Of a stretch of 57,734 nt of DNA, positions 24,624 to 32,719 are shown piece after piece. A program made the translations under genes and the position numbers. The DNA lies in the NCBI GenBank assembly GCA_900546565.1, contig URDC01000005.1, forward strand, positions 1-57,734, written 5' to 3'. Positions within the stretch are counted from its first letter, which is position 1. Each line of letters opens with the position of its first letter. The notes under the pieces are model-generated. The model made no database searches. It saw nothing but the letters and a program-made list of their open reading frames with translations, and was not told the DNA's origin. The stretch comes from an uncultured Opitutales bacterium. GTDB lineage: Bacteria; Verrucomicrobiota; Verrucomicrobiia; Opitutales; Intestinicryptomonadaceae.

Positions 24624-26555
24624 CTACGAGATTTTGACCGACTTTACGATAGCGTCCGCCGCCCCGTTCGTCGCCGAAATTTCGAGCGCGATTTCCGCAA
24701 ACTTGTCGGCGGCAAATCTGTGCTTGCGCGTTTTCAGATAGTTGCCTTTGACGTCCGCTAAAACCGTTTTTTCGCCTTTGCCGTTAGTGCCTATAATTTT
24801 GTAGTCTTTAACGACAGTAGGCTGCGCGCCTGCAATCATATTTTTTAATCGAACCGTCTCTCCCGATTGCGTCAGGATATTCCAGCCCGACTCGAACACG
24901 AGCGCGACTTCCGACACCTTCTGCGGCGCATCGAATTCGAACGAAATCCACGCTCCGCGCGAGCCGCACGGGGCAACCCAGCGGTTGTCGTTTTTCTTCG
25001 GCGGGTCGATGTTCACGCCGCTTACGACATTCTCGGGCTTCGAGCCGCCCGTCGAATCCGACGCCGAAATTTTCGCGCTTTTTGCCAGATTCGGCGTCGT
25101 ATCCGCAACGCCCAAAATTGTCTGGTCGTCCGCAAGAAGCGTCTGCTGCAAAACTTTGAGCCGCGTCGGATTTTTGCGCAGCTGGCGCGGGGTAATGCCG
25201 AGAGCCGCGCAGGTTGCGGCGGCGGTTCCCAAAGCCTGACCCATCGCCGCGCAAGTCGCCATAACGCGCGTCGAAGTAAACGCCACGTGCGAACACGAAA
25301 TATTGCGACCTGCCATCATCAGATTTTCGATGTTGCTCGAATAGAGGCTCGAAAACGGAATGTTGTATGGCGACGGAATTTTCGTCTGCTTGCAGGGGCG
25401 GCGGTCGAAGGCATAGAAGCCTTCGGCGGGGTGGTCGTCCATAGTCCAGCCGCCGACTGCCACGGCATCGTCGAAGTTGCGCCAACCGCCTTCGATGTCG
25501 TTCTGTTTCATAACATAGTCGCCCTTGATCCGGAAAGTGTCGCGGCGGCCGGGGAGCATGCCGATTGACGAAAGCACTCGGTTTTCGACCCCCTTGAATT
25601 TGCCGCTGTTCTTGATGTAGTCCCACACGCCGAGCACGATTGCAAGCAGCTCGAAACGCAGCAGTTCGGCGTCCTTTATCGCGTCGTAAACGCCGCCGAG
25701 CTCAATCCACCACATACCGTAGGCGACGTCCGACGGGCGGCGGTATTTGAGCATTTCGGGCGTGATTTTCTTCGCCCACTTCGGCGCGACAAACGGCACG
25801 GGGCGCGGTGCTTCAATCGACGTAAACATCAGCGACGAGCCTTGCCTTGTCCCCACTTTGTCGTAGTCGGCAAGCGATTCCCCATACAGCTTCGAACCTT
25901 CGCGTCCGCTGAAATATTCCGCGCCCGCCGACAACGCCACGCGGCTGTCGCCCGAGCAGTCCGCAACCATCTTCGGCTCGATTTCGTAGACATTGCGCGT
26001 CGAATCCGACCTCGCCCAGACTCGCGTAATTCTTCCGTTTTTCGCCTCCGCCTTGTAGGCGTCGGTGTCGAGATAAAGCGTTATGTTTTTTTCCGAAACG
26101 CATTTGTCGTAGAGCAGCAAGTCCCAAACTTCCCACGAAAACGTAGGGTTGCGGACGGCGTTTTCAAGCCGCAGCTCTTCCATAATGCCGCCTTCGCGCC
26201 AGCCCACACTTTGCGAGTGCACGCCCAGCGGGTGCATTCTTATTTCGGAACTCGCATTGCCGCCGAGCCGCGAACGGTCCTGCAATAAAATGACCTTCGC
26301 CCCGTGGCGCGCCGCCGAAATCGCCGAACACACGCCCGCAAGACCCCCGCCGACAACAAGCAGGTCGCACGAAAGCTTTGTCTTGTCCATCAGCGGGTCG
26401 TCTTCGAACTTTCCCGAAAACGCGTCGTTAAAGTCGGCCTTGCGCCGCGCAATCGAGTCTGCGGGCGCAGCCGAAAGTTTCTGCGGCGCGTTTACAAAAA
26501 GCGTATAACCCGCCGCGGCAGACGCCATTGACCCTATAAATTTTCTTCTATCCAT
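24624..26555 (-). CDS. Exported FAD-dependent oxidoreductase
   Basis: The 643-residue protein begins with DRRKFIGSMASAAAGYTLF, a Tat-like signal (paired Arg, then hydrophobic stretch), suggesting export of a folded flavoprotein. The FAD-binding Rossmann motif VVGGGLAG is at about residues 67-74, followed by ARHGAKVILLQDR. The FAD_oxidored-type core extends to about 480 (GRNISCSHVAFTSTRVMATCAAMGQALGTAA). The last 150 residues look like a beta-sandwich of the F5/8 type C (discoidin) kind, a carbohydrate-binding module in similar proteins. Such proteins are frequent in Verrucomicrobiota and Planctomycetota; the substrate is unknown. It is divergent from ribE, the riboflavin synthase gene. Confidence 0.8.
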   Translation of the reverse strand: MDRRKFIGSMASAAAGYTLFVNAPQKLSAAPADSIARRKADFNDAFSGKFEDDPLMDKTKLSCDLLVVGGGLAGVCSAISAARHGAKVILLQDRSRLGGNASSEIRMHPLGVHSQSVGWREGGIMEELRLENAVRNPTFSWEVWDLLLYDKCVSEKNITLYLDTDAYKAEAKNGRITRVWARSDSTRNVYEIEPKMVADCSGDSRVALSAGAEYFSGREGSKLYGESLADYDKVGTRQGSSLMFTSIEAPRPVPFVAPKWAKKITPEMLKYRRPSDVAYGMWWIELGGVYDAIKDAELLRFELLAIVLGVWDYIKNSGKFKGVENRVLSSIGMLPGRRDTFRIKGDYVMKQNDIEGGWRNFDDAVAVGGWTMDDHPAEGFYAFDRRPCKQTKIPSPYNIPFSSLYSSNIENLMMAGRNISCSHVAFTSTRVMATCAAMGQALGTAAATCAALGITPRQLRKNPTRLKVLQQTLLADDQTILGVADTTPNLAKSAKISASDSTGGSKPENVVSGVNIDPPKKNDNRWVAPCGSRGAWISFEFDAPQKVSEVALVFESGWNILTQSGETVRLKNMIAGAQPTVVKDYKIIGTNGKGEKTVLADVKGNYLKTRKHRFAADKFAEIALEISATNGAADAIVKSVKIS

Positions 26556-26745
26556 ATGTAAATTAGTCGGTTAACAAAACGTTATTCTTGACGAATATTT
26601 CTCGTTTTTCAAGAATATTTGAATTGCCAAATTTTTCTTCCTCCGTAGCATAGACCCCGAAAAAATTTCGGATATGCCGCGGCGCGAAAATCGGACGCGG
26701 GCGGTATGCTCCGCGAAATCTATAAAAATCAACAACGGATATAAA

Positions 26746-27363
26746 ATGTTTACAGGTATTGTGGAGTCCACCGCAAAAGTAGTTTCATTCCGCGAGCGCG
26801 AGGCGGCTTGGCTTATGGAATTAGACGTTCCCCAATTCGTCGCCGAAACCCTCAGCGACGGCGATTCGCTCGCGTGCAACGGATGCTGCCTGACCGTCGT
26901 GCGGCGCAGCGGCAACCTCGTAGCCTTCGAGCTTTTGGAGGAAACCATCAGGCTTACGAGCTTCGAGGGCATAAGGGAAGGCTCTCTCATAAACGTCGAA
27001 CGCCCGCTTGCGGCTGGGGCGCGCTTGGGCGGACACTTCGTCAGCGGACACATCGACATCCGCGGCACGGTCGAAATTTTCGAACAGCGCGGCAAAAATT
27101 TCTATCTGCGCGTTTCCTTTCCCGAAGAGTTCTCCAAATATTGCGTCTACAAGGGCAGTATCGCAATCGACGGAATTTCGCTCACTGTCGCCGAGGCTGA
27201 AAACAACACCCTTGCTGTTTGGCTGATTCCGCATACGCTGGAAGTCACGAACCTGTCGGCTTGCCGTTCGGGCAAAACCGTGAATTTGGAATTCGACCTG
27301 CTCGCAAAATACGTCGAAAAAATCGCCTTGGGCAACCGCGAAAAATCGCCCTACCAGCCGTAA
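26746..27363 (+). CDS. ribE: Riboflavin synthase (alpha subunit)
   Basis: The 205-residue enzyme dismutates two 6,7-dimethyl-8-ribityllumazines to riboflavin. It shows the expected internal duplication of two lumazine-binding domains: MFTGIVE at the start, NGCCLTV near 46, GGHFVSGHID near 98, and the second half with IDGISLTV near 142. I chose the ATG of MFTGIVE, the invariant family start. The other rib genes are not adjacent, and I see no FMN riboswitch upstream. The next gene overlaps its stop (TAATG). Confidence 0.95.
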   Translation: MFTGIVESTAKVVSFREREAAWLMELDVPQFVAETLSDGDSLACNGCCLTVVRRSGNLVAFELLEETIRLTSFEGIREGSLINVERPLAAGARLGGHFVSGHIDIRGTVEIFEQRGKNFYLRVSFPEEFSKYCVYKGSIAIDGISLTVAEAENNTLAVWLIPHTLEVTNLSACRSGKTVNLEFDLLAKYVEKIALGNREKSPYQP

Positions 27364-28382
27364 TGCGCCGCCGTCCGTTCAGGAGAATGACGCGCCGCCG
27401 CGCCGCGGCGTTTTTGCTCGCGGCGGTTTTCTGGACGCTCTGGACACTTCTCGCGCCCGAAGCCGATTTTTCGGCTTCTTTCGCTCCCGAGACTTCTCCT
27501 GCGTCCGTTCGAGCCGCCGACAACGCCGCACAGCCTCTCCCGACTTCAACGAACGGCGGGGGCTTTGCGGGCGACAACCTGCGCGTCTGCACTTGGAATA
27601 TCCACAATTACAACGTCTCGAACCGTTGGATAGGCGGGCGCTGGACAGTCGCGCCCAAGCCCGAAGCCGAGCGCAACGCCGTCGCCGACGCAATCGCGCG
27701 CATAAACCCCGATGTCGTTTTGTTGCAGGAAATCGGCGACACCTACTTTCTCGACGACCTCCGCAGCCGCCTGCGTTCGCGCGGCATAGACTATCCGTTC
27801 TCGGCAGTATCGAAATTCGACGCAGTTTCGCGCCTGGCGTTGATGTCGAAAATCGCGCCCGAAAAAATCTTCGATTTCTCCGATACCGATTTCACATTCG
27901 GCGGCGTCAAACGCTATTCGCCGCGCGGCGCGCTCGGCGCGCGCATTCCCGTGATAGGGGCAGAATCCGTCAATGTCTTTGCCTTGCACCTTAAAAGCAA
28001 AGTCGGCGCGCGCAAAACCGACGAGAATTTTACTCCCTTGCGCCACGCCGAAATCCGCGCAATCCGCGCCCGCGCAACTTCGGCGGCCGGCGGCGAAACC
28101 GCCCTTATCCTCTTCGCCGGCGACTTTAACGACGAGCCTTCGCGCGGGCTTATGCGCAACTTCGGCAGCGCGTTCTCCGTCGTTCCCCAGTTCGATTCCC
28201 GCGGACAAAATTGGACATACCATTGGAGGAAACGCGACATCTTCTACCGCTACGATTTCTTCGTAGTCTCGCAGCCGCTTCTTCCGAAAATCTTAAAGGG
28301 CGTCGTCGTATCGGATTCCGAAAAGGGCAGCGACCACCGCCCCGTCTACGTCGATATTCGCGTGCGCGGCGCGGAAAACTAA
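27363..28382 (+). CDS. Exported endonuclease/exonuclease/phosphatase family protein
   Basis: The 339-residue protein has an Arg-rich N-terminus and a hydrophobic segment (FLLAAVFWTLWTLLA), so it is exported or membrane-anchored. The EEP fold motifs are present: CTWNIHNYN near 78, VVLLQEI near 121 (metal-binding Glu), HLKSK near 212, FAGDFNDE near 251 and SDHRPVYVDI near the C-terminus (catalytic Asp-His). It could be a nuclease or a phosphodiesterase/phosphatase. The ATG overlaps the ribE stop by one base; a second ATG at 27387 would shorten it by eight residues, but the AGGAG before it is too close. Confidence 0.82.
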   Translation: MRRRPFRRMTRRRAAAFLLAAVFWTLWTLLAPEADFSASFAPETSPASVRAADNAAQPLPTSTNGGGFAGDNLRVCTWNIHNYNVSNRWIGGRWTVAPKPEAERNAVADAIARINPDVVLLQEIGDTYFLDDLRSRLRSRGIDYPFSAVSKFDAVSRLALMSKIAPEKIFDFSDTDFTFGGVKRYSPRGALGARIPVIGAESVNVFALHLKSKVGARKTDENFTPLRHAEIRAIRARATSAAGGETALILFAGDFNDEPSRGLMRNFGSAFSVVPQFDSRGQNWTYHWRKRDIFYRYDFFVVSQPLLPKILKGVVVSDSEKGSDHRPVYVDIRVRGAEN

Positions 28383-28420
28383 TCCCGTATTCCGCCTATA
28401 AACATTCCATACCTCCAAAC

Positions 28421-28445
28421 AAAAAAAAGACCCGAAACGGGTCTT
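28421..28445 (-). terminator. Terminator of the DUF4339 protein gene (minus strand)
   Basis: An 8-bp stem (28427-28434 with 28438-28445), three-base loop, followed on the minus strand by a long T run complementary to 28421-28428. Confidence 0.88.
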
Positions 28446-28504
28446 CACATCGCGTTTTTGCGATATTTTTTTGCGGAACATTTCTTGCGAAATTTTCGCT
28501 TTCG

Positions 28505-29344
28505 TTATCTGCCCAAACGCTTTTCGGCAAACCCCAATACCTTCGAAACCAAAATCAGCGTCGCTATAAAAAACACCACCCACAGCGCGAACGTGTAAAT
28601 CCCGAACAGGTAGATTTCGTCGATTATTTCCGGCGATTTCGTCGCCGACACCACAAAGAAGTTGAACGCCGTCGCAATGCAGGCAAACGCCCACACAATC
28701 GTCCACGTTCCCGTAAAAATGCGCGAAGTCGTCCTGCGGCGCAAAAGCCCCGTCGCCGCGAGTTCGAGCGCGCCGAAAATTCGGCGCGTAAGCGGCGGAA
28801 TCGCGACCGCGTTCACGACCGGAATAATGCACCCAAGCCACACCAAACGCGACGGCACAAACGAGAACGACTTCACTGCCTTTGCAATTCTGCCCGCCTT
28901 CGTAAGCCAACCCGCAAAGAGCACGAAAAACGCCGCAATCCAGCCCAACACCACCACCGACACGACTTTTTGCATCAGCAGAATTTCGTTGTATCTCAGC
29001 GCGGAGGGCATGTCGACAATTTCGAAAATCGTCTCGGGCGCAAATTGGTGTAGCTCCATAGCCCGAATCGTCAGGAAAATTTTGAAGCCCAAAAGCAGTA
29101 TTATAACCGCCATCGTTATGCGCAAAATCCCCGTGCGCAGCTTGAAGTCGGCGAGCTTGTAGTTCGGCTTTTTGCCGACCGTCTTATGGTAGAAATCTGT
29201 TTGCGAAAGCTCGCGCCATTGCTTGAACCCGTGCGTCCAGACCTTCGTTCGCGGCGTAATCTCGCCCGATTTAAGCAGGTCGGCAAGGCTAGGGTCGGAA
29301 ATCGGCCCGACTTTTGTTTTGTCGCTTTTTATATAATACCACAC
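28505..29344 (-). CDS. GYF_2 (DUF4339) and DUF4328-like membrane protein
   Basis: The 279-residue protein starts with a GYF_2/DUF4339 domain (WYYIK...KVGPISDPSLADLLKSGEI...VW...WREL, residues 2-47). Five to six transmembrane segments follow (about 72-92, 125-148, 165-185, 210-235, 245-268), in a layout like DUF4328. The start codon is GTG at 29344: Trp-Tyr-Tyr immediately after it is the normal domain start, and no ATG is available. Function unknown; GYF-like domains usually bind Pro-rich peptides. It lies 43 bases after mnmE on the same strand and has its own terminator. Confidence 0.78.
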   Translation of the reverse strand: MWYYIKSDKTKVGPISDPSLADLLKSGEITPRTKVWTHGFKQWRELSQTDFYHKTVGKKPNYKLADFKLRTGILRITMAVIILLLGFKIFLTIRAMELHQFAPETIFEIVDMPSALRYNEILLMQKVVSVVVLGWIAAFFVLFAGWLTKAGRIAKAVKSFSFVPSRLVWLGCIIPVVNAVAIPPLTRRIFGALELAATGLLRRRTTSRIFTGTWTIVWAFACIATAFNFFVVSATKSPEIIDEIYLFGIYTFALWVVFFIATLILVSKVLGFAEKRLGR

Positions 29345-29387
29345 GTTTGCAAAGATGGATAAAAAGTTTTGATAGTCAACACAGATG

Positions 29388-30752
29388 TCATTTGCCTATG
29401 CAGAATTTCGAGAAAATACGGTCGAGCAACGCCTCGTTGTCGGTCTTGCCCACAATGTCGCCGAGACTGTCGAGCGCTTCGCGCAGGTCGGAGGCAACCA
29501 GCTCGCTCGGGGCGTTTTCGGCGGTTTTTCGCGCGGCGGCGACAGTCGAGTCCATAGCCGCTTGCAGCGATTGCGCGTGCCGCGCCGACACCAAAATGTC
29601 GTCCGCCGACGCCGTTATGTGGTACTTGTCGATTAACGCACCGATTTTGTCCTTCAAACCCTCAATCCCCGAGTTTTCCGCGCACGAAATTTCGGCGCAT
29701 TCAAAGCCCGCATAACGCCCGCGCAGCGCGTCCAAGTTCTCCTGCGCAATGTCGCATTTGTTGAAAACCATAATCGCGTTTTGCCTCGTAAGCCCCGCAA
29801 TGTCGGGCGAATCGGGCTTCGGCGCGCTGTCGGGGTCCGAGGCGTCGACAACAAACAGACATATGTCGCAGTCCGAAATCTTCTTCCGCGCCCGCTCAAT
29901 CCCGAGGGCTTCGAGTTTGTCGGACGAATCGCGCAGCCCCGCAGTGTCCGTAAAACACACCGTGTTGCCGCGCACCGAAACCGACTCGCTTATGAAGTCG
30001 CGCGTAGTGCCGGCAATGTCGCTTACAATCGCTCTGTCGCTGCCCAAAAGCAGATTCAATAGCGACGACTTTCCCGCATTCGGAGCTCCCGCAATAACCG
30101 CGTCAATCCCGCCGTATACGAGGCGCGAATACTTCGCCGTGTCGATAAGCTTCGCCATATCCTCCGCGCACTTGCCGAGGGTTCGCGCAAGAGTCTGCTT
30201 GTCCTCTTCGGGCAGGTCGTCTTCGGGAAAATCTATGTATGCCTCCACAAGCGCAAGACAGTTCAAAATGCGTTCCGACATATCCGCTACGCGCCTGCCG
30301 AGCTCGCCCGAAAGCTGCTTTTTTGCCGCCTTCAACGCGCGTTCGCTGCGCGCGCCGATAGTGAGAGCCACCGCCTCCGCCTGACTGAGGTCGAGCTTGC
30401 CGTTTTCGAACGCCCGCCGCGTAAATTCGCCAGCCTGCGCCGCCGCCGCGCCCCGCGCAATCAGGTCGGCGACGACTTCGCGGACGATGAACGGGTTTCC
30501 GTGCGTCGAAATCTCCACACAGTCCTCTCCCGTATACGACGCGGGAGCTTTGAAAAACACCGCTACCACGTCGTCGAGCTCCGTCCCGTCGAGGCGCGCA
30601 TACTTCGCATAAACAGCCCTGCGCGGCTCGGGCGTTTTTTTAAGCCCCAGAGCCTTCGCGGCAATCTCCGCGCAGCCTCCGCCCGACATTCTCACCACAG
30701 CAATCGCCGATTCGCCCGTGGGTGTCGAAAGCGCAACAATAGGATTGCTCAT
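29388..30752 (-). CDS. mnmE: tRNA uridine-5-carboxymethylaminomethyl modification GTPase MnmE
   Basis: The 454-residue GTPase works with MnmG to modify U34 of tRNAs reading split codon boxes. The N-terminal tetrahydrofolate-binding domain (PIVALSTPTGESAIAVVRMSG), the helical domain with the inserted G domain (G1 GAPNAGKSS near 221-229; G2/G3 TTRDFISE, DTAGLRDS; G4 FNKCD) and the C-terminal FCIGK carrying the catalytic Cys are all present. It overlaps the small membrane-protein gene upstream by an ATGA. tRNA-Lys(TTT) and tRNA-Gln(TTG), both typical MnmE substrates, are in this window. Confidence 0.96.
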   Translation of the reverse strand: MSNPIVALSTPTGESAIAVVRMSGGGCAEIAAKALGLKKTPEPRRAVYAKYARLDGTELDDVVAVFFKAPASYTGEDCVEISTHGNPFIVREVVADLIARGAAAAQAGEFTRRAFENGKLDLSQAEAVALTIGARSERALKAAKKQLSGELGRRVADMSERILNCLALVEAYIDFPEDDLPEEDKQTLARTLGKCAEDMAKLIDTAKYSRLVYGGIDAVIAGAPNAGKSSLLNLLLGSDRAIVSDIAGTTRDFISESVSVRGNTVCFTDTAGLRDSSDKLEALGIERARKKISDCDICLFVVDASDPDSAPKPDSPDIAGLTRQNAIMVFNKCDIAQENLDALRGRYAGFECAEISCAENSGIEGLKDKIGALIDKYHITASADDILVSARHAQSLQAAMDSTVAAARKTAENAPSELVASDLREALDSLGDIVGKTDNEALLDRIFSKFCIGK

Positions 30753-31039
30753 TTTCTTCCTCCCTTTTGCGTGAATTTTAGCGCGGTCGTTATGGCCGCA
30801 GCCCCCGCGCAAAACGCCAGTCCGCCGCAAATCGATGCGTCAACAACCGCCGCGAACTTCGTCGAGCCCGTGTTGTTTTCAAAACTAATCTCCCGCGCGC
30901 GCTGCCACGGCGTCATCCGTTCGAGCTTCGCTTCGTAGCGGAAAAATCCCGCCGCCGCGCCAAGCCCCGCGCAGACGACAAGCAGCGCGACTTTTGCGGA
31001 AGTCGGGCGGCGGACGGCAACTCTGCCCGCGCCGCGCAT
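30749..31039 (-). CDS. Small membrane protein of unknown function (96 aa)
   Basis: The 96-residue protein has a basic N-terminus, a hydrophobic helix at about residues 18-33, a charged middle (RYEAKLERMTPWQRAREISF) and a second hydrophobic helix at about 63-85, then a basic C-terminus. Two-pass inner membrane topology is likely. No recognised family. Translational coupling on both sides (TAATG with the DUF192 gene, ATGA with mnmE) supports it being real. Confidence 0.65.
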   Translation of the reverse strand: MRGAGRVAVRRPTSAKVALLVVCAGLGAAAGFFRYEAKLERMTPWQRAREISFENNTGSTKFAAVVDASICGGLAFCAGAAAITTALKFTQKGGRK

Positions 31040-31536
31040 TATTCGCCCCTCCGCTGTTTTACGGCTTTCGCTAGCCCCGCAATGTCGATTTTGTCGCCGA
31101 CTTTGACGCCGTTTTTCGAAAACCAGTCGATGTTTGTTTCAATGCAGAACATAATCTTGTCGCTTTCCGATTCCACCGCGTCGAGGTTGCGCGGATACAT
31201 TTTCGCAATCTGCGCAATTGTCCCGTCTTCCGCCACAAACGCGATGTCGAGCGGAATCTCCGTGTTCTTCATCCAGAACGACGCCCTTCTCGGGGCTTCG
31301 AAAATAAAAAACATCGCGCCGTTTTCGGGCAGCGATTTCCTGAACATCAGCCCCCGCGCCTTTTCTGCGTCCGTCAGCGCAATTTGAGCCGACAGCGTTT
31401 TCGCGCCCGCGCCTATCTCGAAAACCGTCGAAAAATCCTCCGCCTTCGCGCCGCAACCCGAACATAACAACGGCAATATCAAGGCTTGCAAAATCGCCGC
31501 AAAACCCCAGAATCCGATTCTATCAATAAATGCCAT
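31039..31536 (-). CDS. DUF192 family lipoprotein
   Basis: The 165-residue protein has a hydrophobic signal ending in the lipobox CSGC (Cys about residue 28), so it is a predicted lipoprotein. The rest is a single DUF192 domain: LMFRKSLPENGAMFFIFEAPRRASFWMKNT is diagnostic, followed by ALDIAFV-type and NIDWF strands. The function of DUF192 proteins is not established. It is the first gene of the minus-strand group leading to mnmE and is divergent from the M24 peptidase gene. Confidence 0.82.
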   Translation of the reverse strand: MAFIDRIGFWGFAAILQALILPLLCSGCGAKAEDFSTVFEIGAGAKTLSAQIALTDAEKARGLMFRKSLPENGAMFFIFEAPRRASFWMKNTEIPLDIAFVAEDGTIAQIAKMYPRNLDAVESESDKIMFCIETNIDWFSKNGVKVGDKIDIAGLAKAVKQRRGE

Positions 31537-31594
31537 AAGCGCGTATGATTGTCCATCGACGCAAATTAGGCAACATAATTTTGGGCTATAAAAA

Positions 31595-32713
31595 ATGAAA
31601 AGCGAACTTCTTCTTTACGCCAATTCGCGCACGAGTGCCGACATTCTGTATTTCTCGGGCGTTTCCATCCACGACGACTATTTTTGCTTCACTATCGGCG
31701 ATAAAAAATGCGCGCTTCTAAGCCCGCTCGAAGTCGGCCGCGCCCGCCGCGCTTCCGCTCTCGACGAGATTTTCGACTATTCCGAAGTCGCCGCGGCGAT
31801 GCCAAAAAACGCGCCAAAAAAATACGTCGACGCCGTCGCGTTCCTTCTTAAAAAGCGAGGCGTCCGCGCCCTCGCAGTTCCCGCAAACTTTCCGATTTCC
31901 GCCTTTGCCGAACTCGCCGAGCGCGGCTTCGATATGGCGTTTTGCGACGGCGATTTCCTCCCCGAACGCGCCGTCAAAACGCGCCGCGAAATCGCGCAGA
32001 TAGAGCGCGCAAACGGCGTCGCTTCGGAGTGCTTCGCGCTCGTCGAAGACATCTTGCGCAAGTCGAAAATCTCGGGCAAAAAACTCCTCTATAAGGGCGA
32101 AATCCTCACTTGCGAATTTTTGCGCGCCGAAATCGAAAAGCTTTCAATCTCGCTCGGCGCGGACGCCCTCGACACAATCGCCGCCTGCGGCGACGGCGCA
32201 TGCGACCCACACGAAGTCGGGCGCGGCGCGGTTCTTCCACGCAGCCTCATCGTCTTCGACATCTTTCCGCGCCTGCGCGAAAGCGGTTATTTCGGCGATA
32301 TGACGCGCACCTTCTTGAAGGGCGAGCCCACCCCTCAGCAGGCGGCACTCGTCGACGCCGTTTTGCGCGCGCAAAAAATCGGCTTGAAGGCGGTTCGCGC
32401 GGGTGTCGACGGCGCGAAAGTCCACGCCGAAGTCGCCGCATTCTTCGAAAAATCGGGCTATAAAACCGAACTCAAAAACGGCAAGTGGGGCGGATTCTTC
32501 CATTCCACGGGGCACGGCGTCGGGCTCGACGTCCACGAATCGCCCTCGCTCGGCTTGCGCAAATGCATTCTCGAAAGCGGCAACGTCGTGACCGTCGAAC
32601 CCGGACTTTACTACCGCGGAATAGGCGGTTGCCGAATCGAAGACAACGTCCTCGTCCAAAAATCTGGCGCAAAACTGCTTTCGCACTACCATTACAACTG
32701 GATTATCGACTGA
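31595..32713 (+). CDS. M24 family metallopeptidase (Xaa-Pro aminopeptidase-like)
   Basis: The 372-residue protein has a creatinase-like N-terminal domain (1-130) and a pita-bread C-terminal domain. The five metal ligands of the family are identifiable: Asp in VFDIFPR, Asp in FGDMTRTF, His in STGHGVGLDVHE, Glu in VEPGLYY and Glu in CRIEDNVLV. It lacks a signal peptide and is probably a cytosolic aminopeptidase or dipeptidase acting on X-Pro peptides. It is the first gene of a long plus-strand run; the PDZ protein gene follows 6 bases later. Confidence 0.88.
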   Translation: MKSELLLYANSRTSADILYFSGVSIHDDYFCFTIGDKKCALLSPLEVGRARRASALDEIFDYSEVAAAMPKNAPKKYVDAVAFLLKKRGVRALAVPANFPISAFAELAERGFDMAFCDGDFLPERAVKTRREIAQIERANGVASECFALVEDILRKSKISGKKLLYKGEILTCEFLRAEIEKLSISLGADALDTIAACGDGACDPHEVGRGAVLPRSLIVFDIFPRLRESGYFGDMTRTFLKGEPTPQQAALVDAVLRAQKIGLKAVRAGVDGAKVHAEVAAFFEKSGYKTELKNGKWGGFFHSTGHGVGLDVHESPSLGLRKCILESGNVVTVEPGLYYRGIGGCRIEDNVLVQKSGAKLLSHYHYNWIID

Positions 32714-32719
32714 TTTTTT

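Noticed and set aside
26556..26745. Possible FMN riboswitch before ribE
   Set aside because: None of the conserved RFN-element blocks could be found in the 190-bp region.
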